The position numbers and the translations under genes are program-made. This document shows, one piece after another, positions 25,420 through 32,247 of a stretch of DNA of 32,247 bases. The stretch lies in the NCBI RefSeq assembly GCF_000520735.1, contig NZ_ASSC01000031.1, forward strand, positions 1 to 32,247, in the 5' to 3' direction. The stretch is from Paenibacillus forsythiae T98 (lineage in GTDB: Bacteria; Bacillota; Bacilli; Paenibacillales; Paenibacillaceae). Each line of letters starts with the position of its first letter. Within the stretch, counting starts at the first letter, position 1. Below the pieces are notes generated by a model. The model ran no database searches and had not been told where the DNA came from. It saw only the letters and a program-made list of their open reading frames with translations.

Positions 25420-26511
25420 ATGGGTAGATGGAAGATTGGAAGCTTGACGGCGGCGCTCGGCTGCATTGCGCTTGGCGTCATAATCACGCTGATTCAATTC
25501 GGTCAGCTTACGTATGAAGCGCTCGGGTATTTGTGGCCCGGACTTCTTATCCTGCTTGGCCTGGAAATGCTGCTAAGGCTGCTGGTTAGAACGGAGACCA
25601 GGACCCGCACGAGCGGATGGGCCATCGTTCTGATTCTGCTGCTGGGCCTCATGAGCGCGGGACAATCCGTGCTTCCGGGAGGGTCGCTGGGCACCTGGCT
25701 GGGGAAATCGCATTTAAGCTCCGTCAACGGGACGGTGCAGATCGGGGATAACATCAAGGCGGTCCGAATATCCATTCCGGGCGGCAAGGTCAAGGTGAAC
25801 GGCATTCAGGGAAGCGCTCTAAGCTATGAGGGCCGCTTGCTCGCTCCCGGAAGCAGTCAAAGCGAAAGCGAACAGGCAATGAAGGACTACTGGAAAGTGT
25901 CAACGCAAGGGGATACGGTAGTGCTTGAGATGACGGCGGAAAAGAACCTGTTATCGGGGATTTACTTCGGCTTTACCGGCAACAGTCCCTATCTCAATGT
26001 GAGTCTCCCTGCGGATCTCGCGGTCAAGATCGGAACAAGCGACGGTTCGCTGGATGCTTCCGATCTGGAGGGCGGGATCGAGGCCAGCACCTCCAACGGC
26101 CGAATCGAAATGCGGGAAATTAAAGGCGGAGTCAAGGCCAGCACCAGCAACGGTTCGCTTGATTTACAGCGGGTGGAGGGAGGAGCCCATATCACCAGCT
26201 CCAACGGCTCCATCACGCTGGAGGATATTGCCGGCCAAGTGTACGCCAAGAGCAGCAACGGTAAAATAGTCATTCAATCTCCCGTTACGGGAAACTGGGA
26301 GTGTACTTCGAGCAATGGCAGCATCTCGCTGAAGCTGTCTGGGGCGACGGATGCGACGATTGCCGCCGATACAACCAACGGCTCGCTGAAAGGAAACGTG
26401 AACTGGCAGAAACAGAGCGATACGAATGGAACCGCGGTGCTTGGCAGCGGGAATCATACCGTAAAGCTGTCCACGACCAATGGCAGCGTCAGCGCGGACA
26501 TCGCTGAATAG
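25420..26511 (+). CDS. Membrane-anchored DUF4097 (toast-rack) repeat protein
   Basis: A 363-residue protein with two or three N-terminal helices (about 8-27, 36-57 and 66-80) like LiaF/YvlB-type proteins, then a soluble beta-rich domain. From about residue 205 the chain repeats short units ending in S/T-N-G or S-D-G (TSDGSLD, TSNGRIE, TSNGSLD, SSNGSIT, SSNGKIV, SSNGSIS, TTNGSLK, TTNGSVS), roughly every 17-25 residues, which predicts a beta-solenoid on the outside or inside of the membrane. DUF4097 proteins often belong to envelope-stress regulons. GGAG lies 9 bases before the ATG. The operon seems to end here. Confidence 0.85.
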   Translation: MGRWKIGSLTAALGCIALGVIITLIQFGQLTYEALGYLWPGLLILLGLEMLLRLLVRTETRTRTSGWAIVLILLLGLMSAGQSVLPGGSLGTWLGKSHLSSVNGTVQIGDNIKAVRISIPGGKVKVNGIQGSALSYEGRLLAPGSSQSESEQAMKDYWKVSTQGDTVVLEMTAEKNLLSGIYFGFTGNSPYLNVSLPADLAVKIGTSDGSLDASDLEGGIEASTSNGRIEMREIKGGVKASTSNGSLDLQRVEGGAHITSSNGSITLEDIAGQVYAKSSNGKIVIQSPVTGNWECTSSNGSISLKLSGATDATIAADTTNGSLKGNVNWQKQSDTNGTAVLGSGNHTVKLSTTNGSVSADIAE

Positions 26512-26737
26512 TCTGACAGAAGAAGCCGCACGCCCGGGGGGAATCCGGAAGCGTGCGGCTGTCTGCTGCCTTTGGGGAGATGTAATGAATGCCGGGAAAT
26601 CGGGAACGCTAACGCTGCAAGGGCGGGGCGCCCGGCTGTGCATTCTGTCCGATGCTTCTGAAGCGTTATTTCTGTCCGGTCCTGACCGGGTTATAGGCAA
26701 TCCCTATTAATTTGATAGATTCCATATCTTTGTCCTT
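26512..26737. other. Intergenic region with a GC-rich hairpin
   Basis: GCCGCACGC (26525-26533) pairs perfectly with GCGTGCGGC (26551-26559) 13 bases after the DUF4097 stop. No T-run follows, so it is at best a weak terminator. A 41-codon frame (26585-26710) has a GGGGAGATG site but a product I cannot recognise. Nothing else is supported here. Confidence 0.4.
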
Positions 26738-26766
26738 TTGATGATGTTATGTTACAACAGTATACA
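26738..26766 (+). promoter_or_regulatory. Predicted sigma-A promoter of leuB
   Basis: TTGATG (26738-26743), 17 bases, TATACA (26761-26766). The short leader contains a tight hairpin TCCGCG-TGAG-CGCGGA (26778-26793) just before the ribosome binding site. No T-box is seen, so leuB seems to be regulated differently from ilvB-leuA. Confidence 0.55.
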
Positions 26767-26815
26767 GAAGAATTATGTCCGCGTGAGCGCGGATCAATTT
26801 AAGGAGTGACGAAGG

Positions 26816-27895
26816 ATGAGCGAAGTTAAAAAAATCGCCGTAATCGCAGGGGACGGCATTGGTCCCGAAGTTGTGGCGGAAGCGGAAAAGGTGCTAAAAG
26901 TAACCGAGGAGGTATTCGGCTACAAATTTGAGACCGAGCATGCCTTGTTTGGCGGCATTGCCATCGACGAGAAGGGCACGCCGCTGCCTGAGGAAACGCT
27001 GGACATCTGCAAGAGCGCGGACGCCGTGCTGCTGGGCGCCGTCGGCGGTCCCAAATGGGATACCAACCCGAAGGAGCTTCGTCCGGAGACCGGGCTTCTG
27101 GGTATCCGCAAAGCGCTGGGCCTGTTCTCTAATCTGCGTCCTGCGGTCGTATTCGACTGTCTGAAGGATGCCTCCACACTAAAACCGGAAGTGCTTGAAG
27201 GAACGGATCTGATCGTTGTCCGCGAACTGACCGGCGGTATTTATTTCGGAGAGAAGTTCCGCCGTCAAAGCGAGCAGGGGGAAGAAGCGGTTGACACCTG
27301 CGCTTACAATGTGACCGAAGTGGAGCGCATCGCCCGCCAGGCGTTCGAAATTGCTGCGAAGCGCCGGGGCAAGCTGGCTTCTGTGGACAAAGCGAACGTG
27401 CTGGAAACATCCCGCCTGTGGCGTGAAGTGGTTATCCGGGTCGCGGCGGACTATCCGAACGTAGAGCTGGAGCATGTGTTGGTCGATAACTGCGCCATGC
27501 AACTGCTGCGCCGTCCGTCCAGCTTCGACGTCATCGTGACCGAGAACATGTTCGGGGATATTCTGAGCGACGAAGCTGCCATGCTCACGGGTTCCATCGG
27601 CATGCTGGCTTCTGCTTCGCTGGGCGAGGGAAGCTATGGCCTCTATGAGCCGGTTCACGGTTCCGCGCCGGACATCGCCGGACAAGGATTGGCCAATCCG
27701 ATTGCTACTATTCTCTCGCTGGCTCTGATGTTCCGTCTGACCTTCGGCTATGAAGACGCGGCCGCCGCAATCGAAGCCGCCGTAGCGCAGGTGCTTGATG
27801 CGGGACATCGTACAAGCGATATTGCCACAGACAAGAGCAAGGCGATCAGCACGAGCGAGATGGGCGACCTGATTGTCGCTGCTATCCGCAAATAA
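26816..27895 (+). CDS. leuB: 3-isopropylmalate dehydrogenase
   Basis: LeuB oxidises and decarboxylates 3-isopropylmalate with NAD, the third leucine-specific step. The 359-residue protein has [11 protein letters not shown] at the start, the substrate-binding Arg region LRPAVVF and [13 protein letters not shown], metal ligands in [14 protein letters not shown], and the NAD-binding loop [14 protein letters not shown]. It reads VDNCAMQL where many LeuB proteins have VDNAAMQL, a minor change near the dimer site. AAGGAG lies 11 bases before the ATG. It is a single gene here, separated from leuA by the sigma cluster, with leuCD absent from the window. Confidence 0.96.
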   Translation: MSEVKKIAVIAGDGIGPEVVAEAEKVLKVTEEVFGYKFETEHALFGGIAIDEKGTPLPEETLDICKSADAVLLGAVGGPKWDTNPKELRPETGLLGIRKALGLFSNLRPAVVFDCLKDASTLKPEVLEGTDLIVVRELTGGIYFGEKFRRQSEQGEEAVDTCAYNVTEVERIARQAFEIAAKRRGKLASVDKANVLETSRLWREVVIRVAADYPNVELEHVLVDNCAMQLLRRPSSFDVIVTENMFGDILSDEAAMLTGSIGMLASASLGEGSYGLYEPVHGSAPDIAGQGLANPIATILSLALMFRLTFGYEDAAAAIEAAVAQVLDAGHRTSDIATDKSKAISTSEMGDLIVAAIRK

Positions 27896-27924
27896 GGAAA
27901 AAACCGTCACAGAACTTTCCTTAT

Positions 27925-27939
27925 TTATAATAATTATAA
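27925..27939. promoter_or_regulatory. PerR-type operator (perfect 7-1-7 inverted repeat)
   Basis: TTATAAT-A-ATTATAA matches the B. subtilis Per-box consensus TTATAATnATTATAA at every position and is a perfect inverted repeat, extended by one base pair on each side (27924-27940). Fur and Zur boxes share the 7-1-7 shape but have TGATAAT or TCGTAAT arms, so PerR fits best. It lies about 20 bases before the -35 of the peroxiredoxin promoter, and 30 bases after the leuB stop. Confidence 0.75.
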
Positions 27940-27958
27940 AAAAACAATGAATGTAATC

Positions 27959-27987
27959 TTGACTTTGATTTTGTACGGTGATACCAT
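27959..27987 (+). promoter_or_regulatory. Sigma-A promoter of the peroxiredoxin gene
   Basis: TTGACT (27959-27964), 17 bases, TACCAT (27982-27987). Transcription from about 27994 gives a leader of about 118 bases with no clear structure. Confidence 0.55.
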
Positions 27988-28111
27988 TTGGTTTGTAACA
28001 GCAGAGACGTAACCAACCCCATCAAACCCAAGAAAGACACCGCCCCATCACCATTTTATACGAATGGCTGGCAGCTTGTTTTTCTTACATAATCAAAGGA
28101 GGATTTTCGCA

Positions 28112-28651
28112 ATGGCAGAACGTTTGGTAGGCAAACCGGCACCGGATTTCACAATGGAAACTGTATCGGGTGACGGTAAAGAATTTGGCAAAGTAAGCTT
28201 GTCCGACTATCGCGGCAAATGGCTCGTCTTCTTCTTCTATCCTCTGGATTTCACTTTCGTATGCCCGACTGAAATTACGGCGCTCAGCGATGCAGCCGAT
28301 CAATTCGCCGCGCTCGACACCGAAATTCTGGGCGTAAGCATCGACTCCGTACACAGCCACAAGGCTTGGATCAATGCTTCGAAAGAAGTGGGCGGTCTTG
28401 GCCAACTGAAGTTCCCGCTTGCTTCCGACATTACGAAGAAGGTTGCCAGTGATTACGGCGTATTGATCGAGGAAGAAGGCATCGCGCTTCGCGGTCTCTT
28501 CATTATCGATCCGGAAGGCGAACTGAAATACCAAGTAGTTAACCATAACGACGTAGGCCGCAGCGTAGAAGAAACTCTGCGTGTGCTGCAGGCGCTGCAA
28601 TCGGGCGGATTGTGCCCAATGAACTGGAAGCCTGGCGACAAGAACCTGTAA
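28112..28651 (+). CDS. ykuU: 2-Cys peroxiredoxin, YkuU-like
   Basis: This thiol peroxidase reduces hydrogen peroxide and organic hydroperoxides. The 179-residue protein has the peroxidatic Cys51 in [10 protein letters not shown] and the resolving Cys168 in [11 protein letters not shown]. The start [13 protein letters not shown] and the end match B. subtilis YkuU more than AhpC; the gene is not followed by ahpF. YkuU-type enzymes are probably recycled by thioredoxin, which is inference. The ATG at 28112 has AAAGGAGG 10 bases upstream; an ATG at 28064 lacks one. A perfect PerR box lies upstream and a strong terminator follows. Confidence 0.94.
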   Translation: MAERLVGKPAPDFTMETVSGDGKEFGKVSLSDYRGKWLVFFFYPLDFTFVCPTEITALSDAADQFAALDTEILGVSIDSVHSHKAWINASKEVGGLGQLKFPLASDITKKVASDYGVLIEEEGIALRGLFIIDPEGELKYQVVNHNDVGRSVEETLRVLQALQSGGLCPMNWKPGDKNL

Positions 28652-28699
28652 GCATTGGCTCTAAAGCGTCTCATTCCATGTCCTTTGAAATGCTGATCA

Positions 28700-28740
28700 A
28701 AGCCTCCTTCCGGATAATTATCCGGTTAAGGAGGCTTTTT
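28700..28740 (+). terminator. Intrinsic terminator after the peroxiredoxin gene
   Basis: AAGCCTCCTT (28700-28709) pairs with AAGGAGGCTT (28728-28737), with CCGGATAATTATCCGG stacked inside as a second palindrome. Five Ts end it. Confidence 0.93.
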
Positions 28741-28888
28741 GCAACAAAACCTCTGCCAGAGTTGTCCTGACCGTTCGAAAATGGGTGCAGAGGTTGATTT
28801 AAACCGTTTATCAGCAGGAATCGCCGGCAACCGAGTATAATACAATAATACGAAACCATTGGAACTGACTTGAGGAGGGTGAACAATC

Positions 28889-29296
28889 ATGAGTTTTTGC
28901 TGTGGAGCGAGTATGGTAGGTACGAAGGGGACGCTTAAGCATTATCGCACGCAAGTCCATAATGTTCCCCTGCTCTTTTGCCCGGTATGTCACCGGGTCG
29001 AGGTTCATTACAAGGTCGAGAATGAGTATGAAATCTTGGCGGAATACGCGCATGGCGACGGCGTTACCGATGTGGATTTCCAGGATTATGTGATGGAAGA
29101 CGAAGAGTCGATTTTTGAAAATGTCGTCAATGTGGAAAGTGAGGATGCTTTGGCCATTATCCGCAGCCAGATTGATATGGCGCTTGACCTGCTGGCCGTG
29201 TCCAAACAGATTGGCGATACGAAATGGGAGAGAGAGCTCAAGAAGAGACTCGCGGTTATGAGTCAACGGCGTCATCGTCTTCAGCAAAAAGCGTAA
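28889..29296 (+). CDS. Conserved protein of unknown function with Cys pairs
   Basis: A 135-residue protein starting MSFCCGASMVGTKGTLKHYR. Two cysteine groups, Cys4-Cys5 and LLFCPVCHRVEVHY (Cys-x2-Cys), look like a small zinc site. An acidic middle (EYAHGDGVTDVDFQDYVMED) and a helical, basic C-terminus (WERELKKRLAVMSQRRHRL) follow. I know similar uncharacterised proteins from Paenibacillus and Bacillus but no function. GAGGAGGGTG lies before the ATG. It is a single gene between the peroxiredoxin terminator and the kinase, in the same orientation. Confidence 0.72.
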   Translation: MSFCCGASMVGTKGTLKHYRTQVHNVPLLFCPVCHRVEVHYKVENEYEILAEYAHGDGVTDVDFQDYVMEDEESIFENVVNVESEDALAIIRSQIDMALDLLAVSKQIGDTKWERELKKRLAVMSQRRHRLQQKA

Positions 29297-29734
29297 AGGC
29301 ATGCTGCATACTATCACTTCACCAGAAAAAATTTCCGCAGGTTGCGAGGACATCGAAACAGGCTGTGTATTTCTACTTCATGTAGAGATCATGGCCTTTT
29401 TGATGTGGCAGCAATAAAAGGAAGATCGCCGTAAGCCGCCGAAAATCGTCTTTTCCTAATTTATTACGAAGCCCGATTCAGTGTTGCCCGCAGGTTGCGC
29501 GGGGCTTCATCATGGAGTACAGGCTGTTTTCTTAGACCTTCGGAGCGGCACTAAAGTATCATTTTATGAATTTTTTGACATTCGACACTATCTCTGATTG
29601 CTTTGGGTACTTTTCTTGGATATGATTGGAATATAGTAAAAACGCTTGGGTGACTGAATAAGAATATGATTGCCGAATGTACTAGCGGTTCCATGGCATA
29701 TACTGATATAACAGCATATTTTGATGCCGCAGAA
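29297..29734. other. Long intergenic region with stem-loops and candidate Spo0A boxes
   Basis: About 440 bases hold no supported gene. GAAGCCC (29468-29474) pairs with GGGCTTC (29502-29508) around an inner CCCGC/GCGCGGG arm, a compact structure. CCGCAGGTTGCG occurs twice (29335-29346 and 29488-29499). Candidate Spo0A boxes are TTCGACA at 29581-29587 (TGTCGAA on the other strand) and TGCCGAA at 29671-29677. TTGACA at 29575 has no matching -10. Confidence 0.4.
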
Positions 29735-29776
29735 CTGCTTCGTCAATTTTAGTCGTTCTGCTCCGTCAATTTCAGT
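29735..29776 (+). repeat. Imperfect tandem repeat, 23-base period, just upstream of the kinase
   Basis: CTGCTTCGTCAATTTTAGT (29735-29753) recurs as CTGCTCCGTCAATTTCAGT (29758-29776) with two mismatches in 19. The first copy contains TTCGTCA, which reads TGACGAA on the other strand. The second copy ends directly at the ribosome binding site of the kinase gene. Confidence 0.7.
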
Positions 29777-29796
29777 TGAAGGGGGAACTTCACATC

Positions 29797-30912
29797 GTGC
29801 TACATGAAATTCACGACAGTCGGCTTCTGTCGCCGCGATCGTTCCAAGCCGGGCTTCTGGACAGTACATATGAGAATGTTCTGGAGCATATTGACAGTGG
29901 AATCATGCTTTTTGATGAAGAAGGAGTCCTAACCTTTGTTAACGCGCGGGCGTACGGAATGCTTGAGCTCCAGCGCTATGCGCTGGCAGGATGCACTGTA
30001 GTCGATTTGTTGACCCATCTTTCCTTGAGCCGAAGCAAGAAGAGACAACTGCTGCATATCTATCGGGAAACGGTATACAAAGGAAAAACGATGTATGAGT
30101 TTATGGACGAATATGGCCGATATTGGGAAGTCAACGCGTCATTTGGCGCGGACATGAACGGCGGCTATTTATTCACCTTTAAGGAAATTTCCGATTATAA
30201 AAAGATAGAGCAAACCGCTTACCAAAATGATAATCTGGCCATGTTAGGCAAATTATCCGCCTCCATTGCCCATGAAATCCGGAATCCTTTGACAGCCATT
30301 CGCGGATTTATCCAACTGCTTCGCCCGCATCTGCAGGGACTTGGGAAGGAAGAATACGCCAAGATTATTCTGGCCGAGATCGACCGTGCCAATGATATTA
30401 TTCATGAATTCCTGTCCTCGTCCAAGCCTTCCTCTCCTCAAGCCGGAATCATTTCCGTTTCCGCCCTGTTGAAAGAAGTTATTCTGCTGACAGAAAGCGA
30501 AGTCCTGATGAAAGGCTGCCAGATCGTGCTGAATTCTTCACCCAGCGACTTGTACATTTCCGTAGACGTAAAGCAGATTAAGCAGGTCCTGATCAATATG
30601 ATAAGAAACGCTCTGGAGGCGATCTCGGACCGATTGGACGATTCCACCGGGAAGATTGAGCTCGGGGCGTATAGAGAAGGCGGAGAGGTGCGTTTAATCG
30701 TCTCCGACAACGGTAAAGGCATGGATGTATGCACTATGAGTCATCTGTTCAACCAGTTCTTCACCACCAAGGAGAACGGAACGGGGCTGGGTCTTTCTGT
30801 CAGTGACCGGATTATCAAGAACCACGGGGGACGAATTTCCGTCAGCAGCCGGATAAATGAGGGGACCAGTTTTGTGATATCGCTTCCGCTGACCCCCGGA
30901 TTTCCCGCATAG
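29797..30912 (+). CDS. PAS-domain sensor histidine kinase, soluble, sporulation-kinase type
   Basis: A 371-residue cytoplasmic histidine kinase without membrane helices. A PAS domain (about residues 23-135; VLEHIDSGIMLFDEEGVLTF, NARAYGMLELQR) precedes the dimerisation and phosphoacceptor helix with His159 in ASIAHEIRNPLTAIRGF. The ATPase domain has the N box INMIRNALEAI, G1 DNGKGMD, F box FFTTKENGTGLGLS and GTSFVISLPL. The H-box with RGFIQLL is of the KinA/KinB/KinE class feeding phosphate into Spo0F/Spo0A, so a sporulation role is likely but not shown. No response regulator gene is adjacent. The start is GTG 29797, 11 bases after AAGGGGG; an in-frame TTG at 29776 would hide that site. Confidence 0.9.
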   Translation: MLHEIHDSRLLSPRSFQAGLLDSTYENVLEHIDSGIMLFDEEGVLTFVNARAYGMLELQRYALAGCTVVDLLTHLSLSRSKKRQLLHIYRETVYKGKTMYEFMDEYGRYWEVNASFGADMNGGYLFTFKEISDYKKIEQTAYQNDNLAMLGKLSASIAHEIRNPLTAIRGFIQLLRPHLQGLGKEEYAKIILAEIDRANDIIHEFLSSSKPSSPQAGIISVSALLKEVILLTESEVLMKGCQIVLNSSPSDLYISVDVKQIKQVLINMIRNALEAISDRLDDSTGKIELGAYREGGEVRLIVSDNGKGMDVCTMSHLFNQFFTTKENGTGLGLSVSDRIIKNHGGRISVSSRINEGTSFVISLPLTPGFPA

Positions 30913-30986
30913 CCGGGAAGGCCAGGGTGGAGCGGTTTCTTGTTTCATGGACCGGTTACGGCCACAGAAACGGCCAGGAAGGGGCC

Positions 30987-31024
30987 AAGGCATTGAGGGC
31001 TATAAATAGAGCCTCCAATGCCTT
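30987..31024 (+). other. Hairpin downstream of the kinase without T-run
   Basis: AAGGCATTG (30987-30995) pairs perfectly with CAATGCCTT (31016-31024). GCCTCC (31011-31016) can instead pair with GGAGGC (31036-31041), so two alternative folds compete. No T-run follows. It could be a weak terminator or part of a small RNA; the remaining sequence to 31125 shows nothing else. Confidence 0.35.
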
Positions 31025-31125
31025 GCGCGGCTTAGGGAGGCGCAGAGAACGTCAGACAAGGGTGTTCTTATGTTGGCTGCATTCGGCCCGGGAGATCAGC
31101 TCGAAATGGAAATTTGTTCGCATGC

Positions 31126-31160
31126 AAAAAAGACCGGTCAAGAAGATTCCTTGGCCGGTC
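31126..31160 (-). terminator. Intrinsic terminator of the feoB operon
   Basis: Read on the minus strand, GACCGG-C-CAAG pairs with CTTG-A-CCGGTC and is followed by six Ts. It lies 22 bases after the stop of the Cys-rich FeoB partner. Confidence 0.92.
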
Positions 31161-31182
31161 CCTTTGTATGCTGTCCTGTTCA

Positions 31183-31404
31183 CTACAATCCCGCTTGATT
31201 GCTATGCAGTCCGGATGACGGAACGTTATTTTGCGGACTGCAGCAGGTTGACGACAAGTCACTGGCTGCGCCCGGGCAGCTTTTTCCTTTGTCACATCCG
31301 GCGCAAGCGCCCTTTTTCCCTTTTTGCACATGGCGGTAGAGAATCCAGCCGGAATAACCGAAGATAGCGGCAACAATCAATATATTAATCAATACGTTTA
31401 TCAT
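31183..31404 (-). CDS. FeoB-associated Cys-rich membrane protein
   Basis: A 73-residue protein with one N-terminal membrane helix (INVLINILIVAAIFGYSGWI) followed by a basic and cysteine-rich tail, KGKKGACAGCDKGKSCPG, then SSTCC. This arrangement is the known small FeoB-associated family, encoded directly after feoB in many Firmicutes. Its exact part in ferrous iron uptake is not settled; the cysteines could bind iron. GGGGAAA lies before the ATG. It starts 42 bases after the feoB stop and is followed by the operon terminator. Confidence 0.88.
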   Translation of the reverse strand: MINVLINILIVAAIFGYSGWILYRHVQKGKKGACAGCDKGKSCPGAASDLSSTCCSPQNNVPSSGLHSNQAGL

Positions 31405-31446
31405 GTAATTTCCCCGCTTTCCCCATATAGGGCCATTCGTATTGGG

Positions 31447-32247
31447 TCAGGCCCAGCCAAGGAGCCGTCCACCCTGATAGATAACCAGACTTACCAAATA
31501 GGCCAGGACAACGGCATAGGCTATGGAGAAGAAAGTCCATTTCCAGGAAGCCGTTTCTTTCTTGATTACACCCACCGTGGCAAGGCAAGGCGTATACAGC
31601 AGAATGAAGACCATAAAGCTCACCGAGCTGAGCGGTGTGAACACCTGAGCAATTTGCGCTTCGAGTCCGGCAGCCTCCGGTGCGTGATAGATAATGTTCA
31701 TCGTTGATACGACAACTTCTTTGGCGAGAAAGCCGGGAACCAGCGTCGAACCGGCCTGCCAGTTTCCGAAGCCGAGCGGTTGAAGCAGAGGTGCGACAAT
31801 GCCGCCGAATTTGGCGAGGAAGCTGTCGTCCATGGGTACATCCAACCCCGCAGGCCCGGCGTAAGACATGATCCAGATGATAACCGAACCGGCCAGAATA
31901 ATCGTACCCGCTTTACGCAGGAAGCCTTTTCCTTTTTCCCAGGTGCTGCGCGAGAGTGACTTAAGCTGCGGCATACGATAGGGAGGAAGCTCGATTACGA
32001 AAACCGAGGCTTCGTTCTTGAACAAATATTTGGAGAAGAGCTTGCACAGCAGCAGCGCGAATACGACTCCCAAAGCATACATTGTCATAATGACAGCCGC
32101 CTGGTTTTGCGGGAAAAAGACGGCGGCAAACAGCAGATAGACCGGAAGTCTGGCAGAGCATGACATCAGAGGAAGCAGCAGAGTAGTCAGCATCCGTTCT
32201 TTCGGCTGCTCAATGCTTCTCGCGGCCATAACGGCAGGAACGTTGCA
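31447..32247 (-). CDS. feoB: Ferrous iron transport protein B, C-terminal part (5' end outside window)
   Basis: The last 266 residues of FeoB, the GTPase-linked ferrous iron permease. The frame is open to the right edge and begins CNVPAVMAARSIE, the gate motif GCNVPA-(I/V)-MA(T/A)R of the first core domain. The second gate GFLAKEVVVSTMN and the YTPCLATVGVIKKE segment are present, with about six membrane helices. The N-terminal G domain lies outside the window. FeoA, usually upstream, cannot be seen. The small Cys-rich partner follows on the same strand. Regulation, probably Fur, would be outside the window. Confidence 0.95.
   Translation of the reverse strand, partial: CNVPAVMAARSIEQPKERMLTTLLLPLMSCSARLPVYLLFAAVFFPQNQAAVIMTMYALGVVFALLLCKLFSKYLFKNEASVFVIELPPYRMPQLKSLSRSTWEKGKGFLRKAGTIILAGSVIIWIMSYAGPAGLDVPMDDSFLAKFGGIVAPLLQPLGFGNWQAGSTLVPGFLAKEVVVSTMNIIYHAPEAAGLEAQIAQVFTPLSSVSFMVFILLYTPCLATVGVIKKETASWKWTFFSIAYAVVLAYLVSLVIYQGGRLLGWA

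Noticed and set aside
26585-26710. 41-codon frame with a GGGGAGATG site between the DUF4097 gene and leuB
   Set aside because: The product has no recognisable feature, and the region is otherwise intergenic; one fair ribosome binding site is not enough.

Overview
The window looks like chromosome from a spore-forming Firmicute of the Paenibacillus type. The evidence is gene content and signals: mid-50s GC, strong AGGAGG-type ribosome binding sites, an ATT-started infC behind an L20-type leader, a T-box in front of ilvB, a perfect PerR-type operator, B. subtilis-like neighbours (YtqA/YtqB, YkhA, YkuU) and a soluble sporulation-type histidine kinase. The genus is an inference. I see no tRNA, rRNA, CRISPR array, IS element or prophage.

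Layout. 1-2.1 kb (+): the tail of an unknown protein, a nucleotidyltransferase-like protein, a small conserved protein, and a methyltransferase-like gene that has lost about 60 residues of its SAM-binding fold. 2.2-5.8 kb (-): a likely operon ytqA-ytqB-manA-alpha/beta hydrolase. 6.1-7.2 kb (+): a small unknown protein and trmB. 7.4-8.0 kb (-): a PAP2 phosphatase. 8.4-9.6 kb (+): a membrane glycosyltransferase. 9.6-11.1 kb (+): infC-rpmI-rplT under an L20-type attenuator. 11.1-11.7 kb (-): an acyl-CoA thioesterase. 11.9-16.8 kb (+): a complete nucleoside-type ABC importer (BMP lipoprotein, double ATPase, two permeases). 17-17.8 kb: a small Sm-like protein with a Gly/Tyr-rich tail (+) and a GNAT acetyltransferase (-).

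17.9-23.5 kb (+): branched-chain amino-acid genes. A leucine-type T-box controls ilvB-ilvN; ilvC follows with its own candidate promoter and a structured leader, then leuA and a strong terminator. leuB lies 3.4 kb further on behind its own promoter. Between leuA and leuB sits an ECF sigma factor, a zinc-type anti-sigma factor, a polytopic membrane protein and a repeat-rich DUF4097 protein, which looks like an envelope-stress module. leuC and leuD are not in the window.

27.9-32.2 kb: a YkuU-like 2-Cys peroxiredoxin with a perfect PerR box upstream (+), a conserved cysteine-containing protein (+), a PAS-histidine kinase with candidate Spo0A boxes upstream (+), and the end of a ferrous iron uptake operon (feoB, cut by the window edge, and its Cys-rich partner) on the minus strand.

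Most of the window is ordinary core genome. The least explained items are the ilvC leader, which can form two mutually exclusive structures, the CTG start of the ECF sigma factor, the internally deleted methyltransferase, the Sm-like Gly/Tyr-rich protein, and the PerR box in front of a YkuU-type peroxiredoxin.
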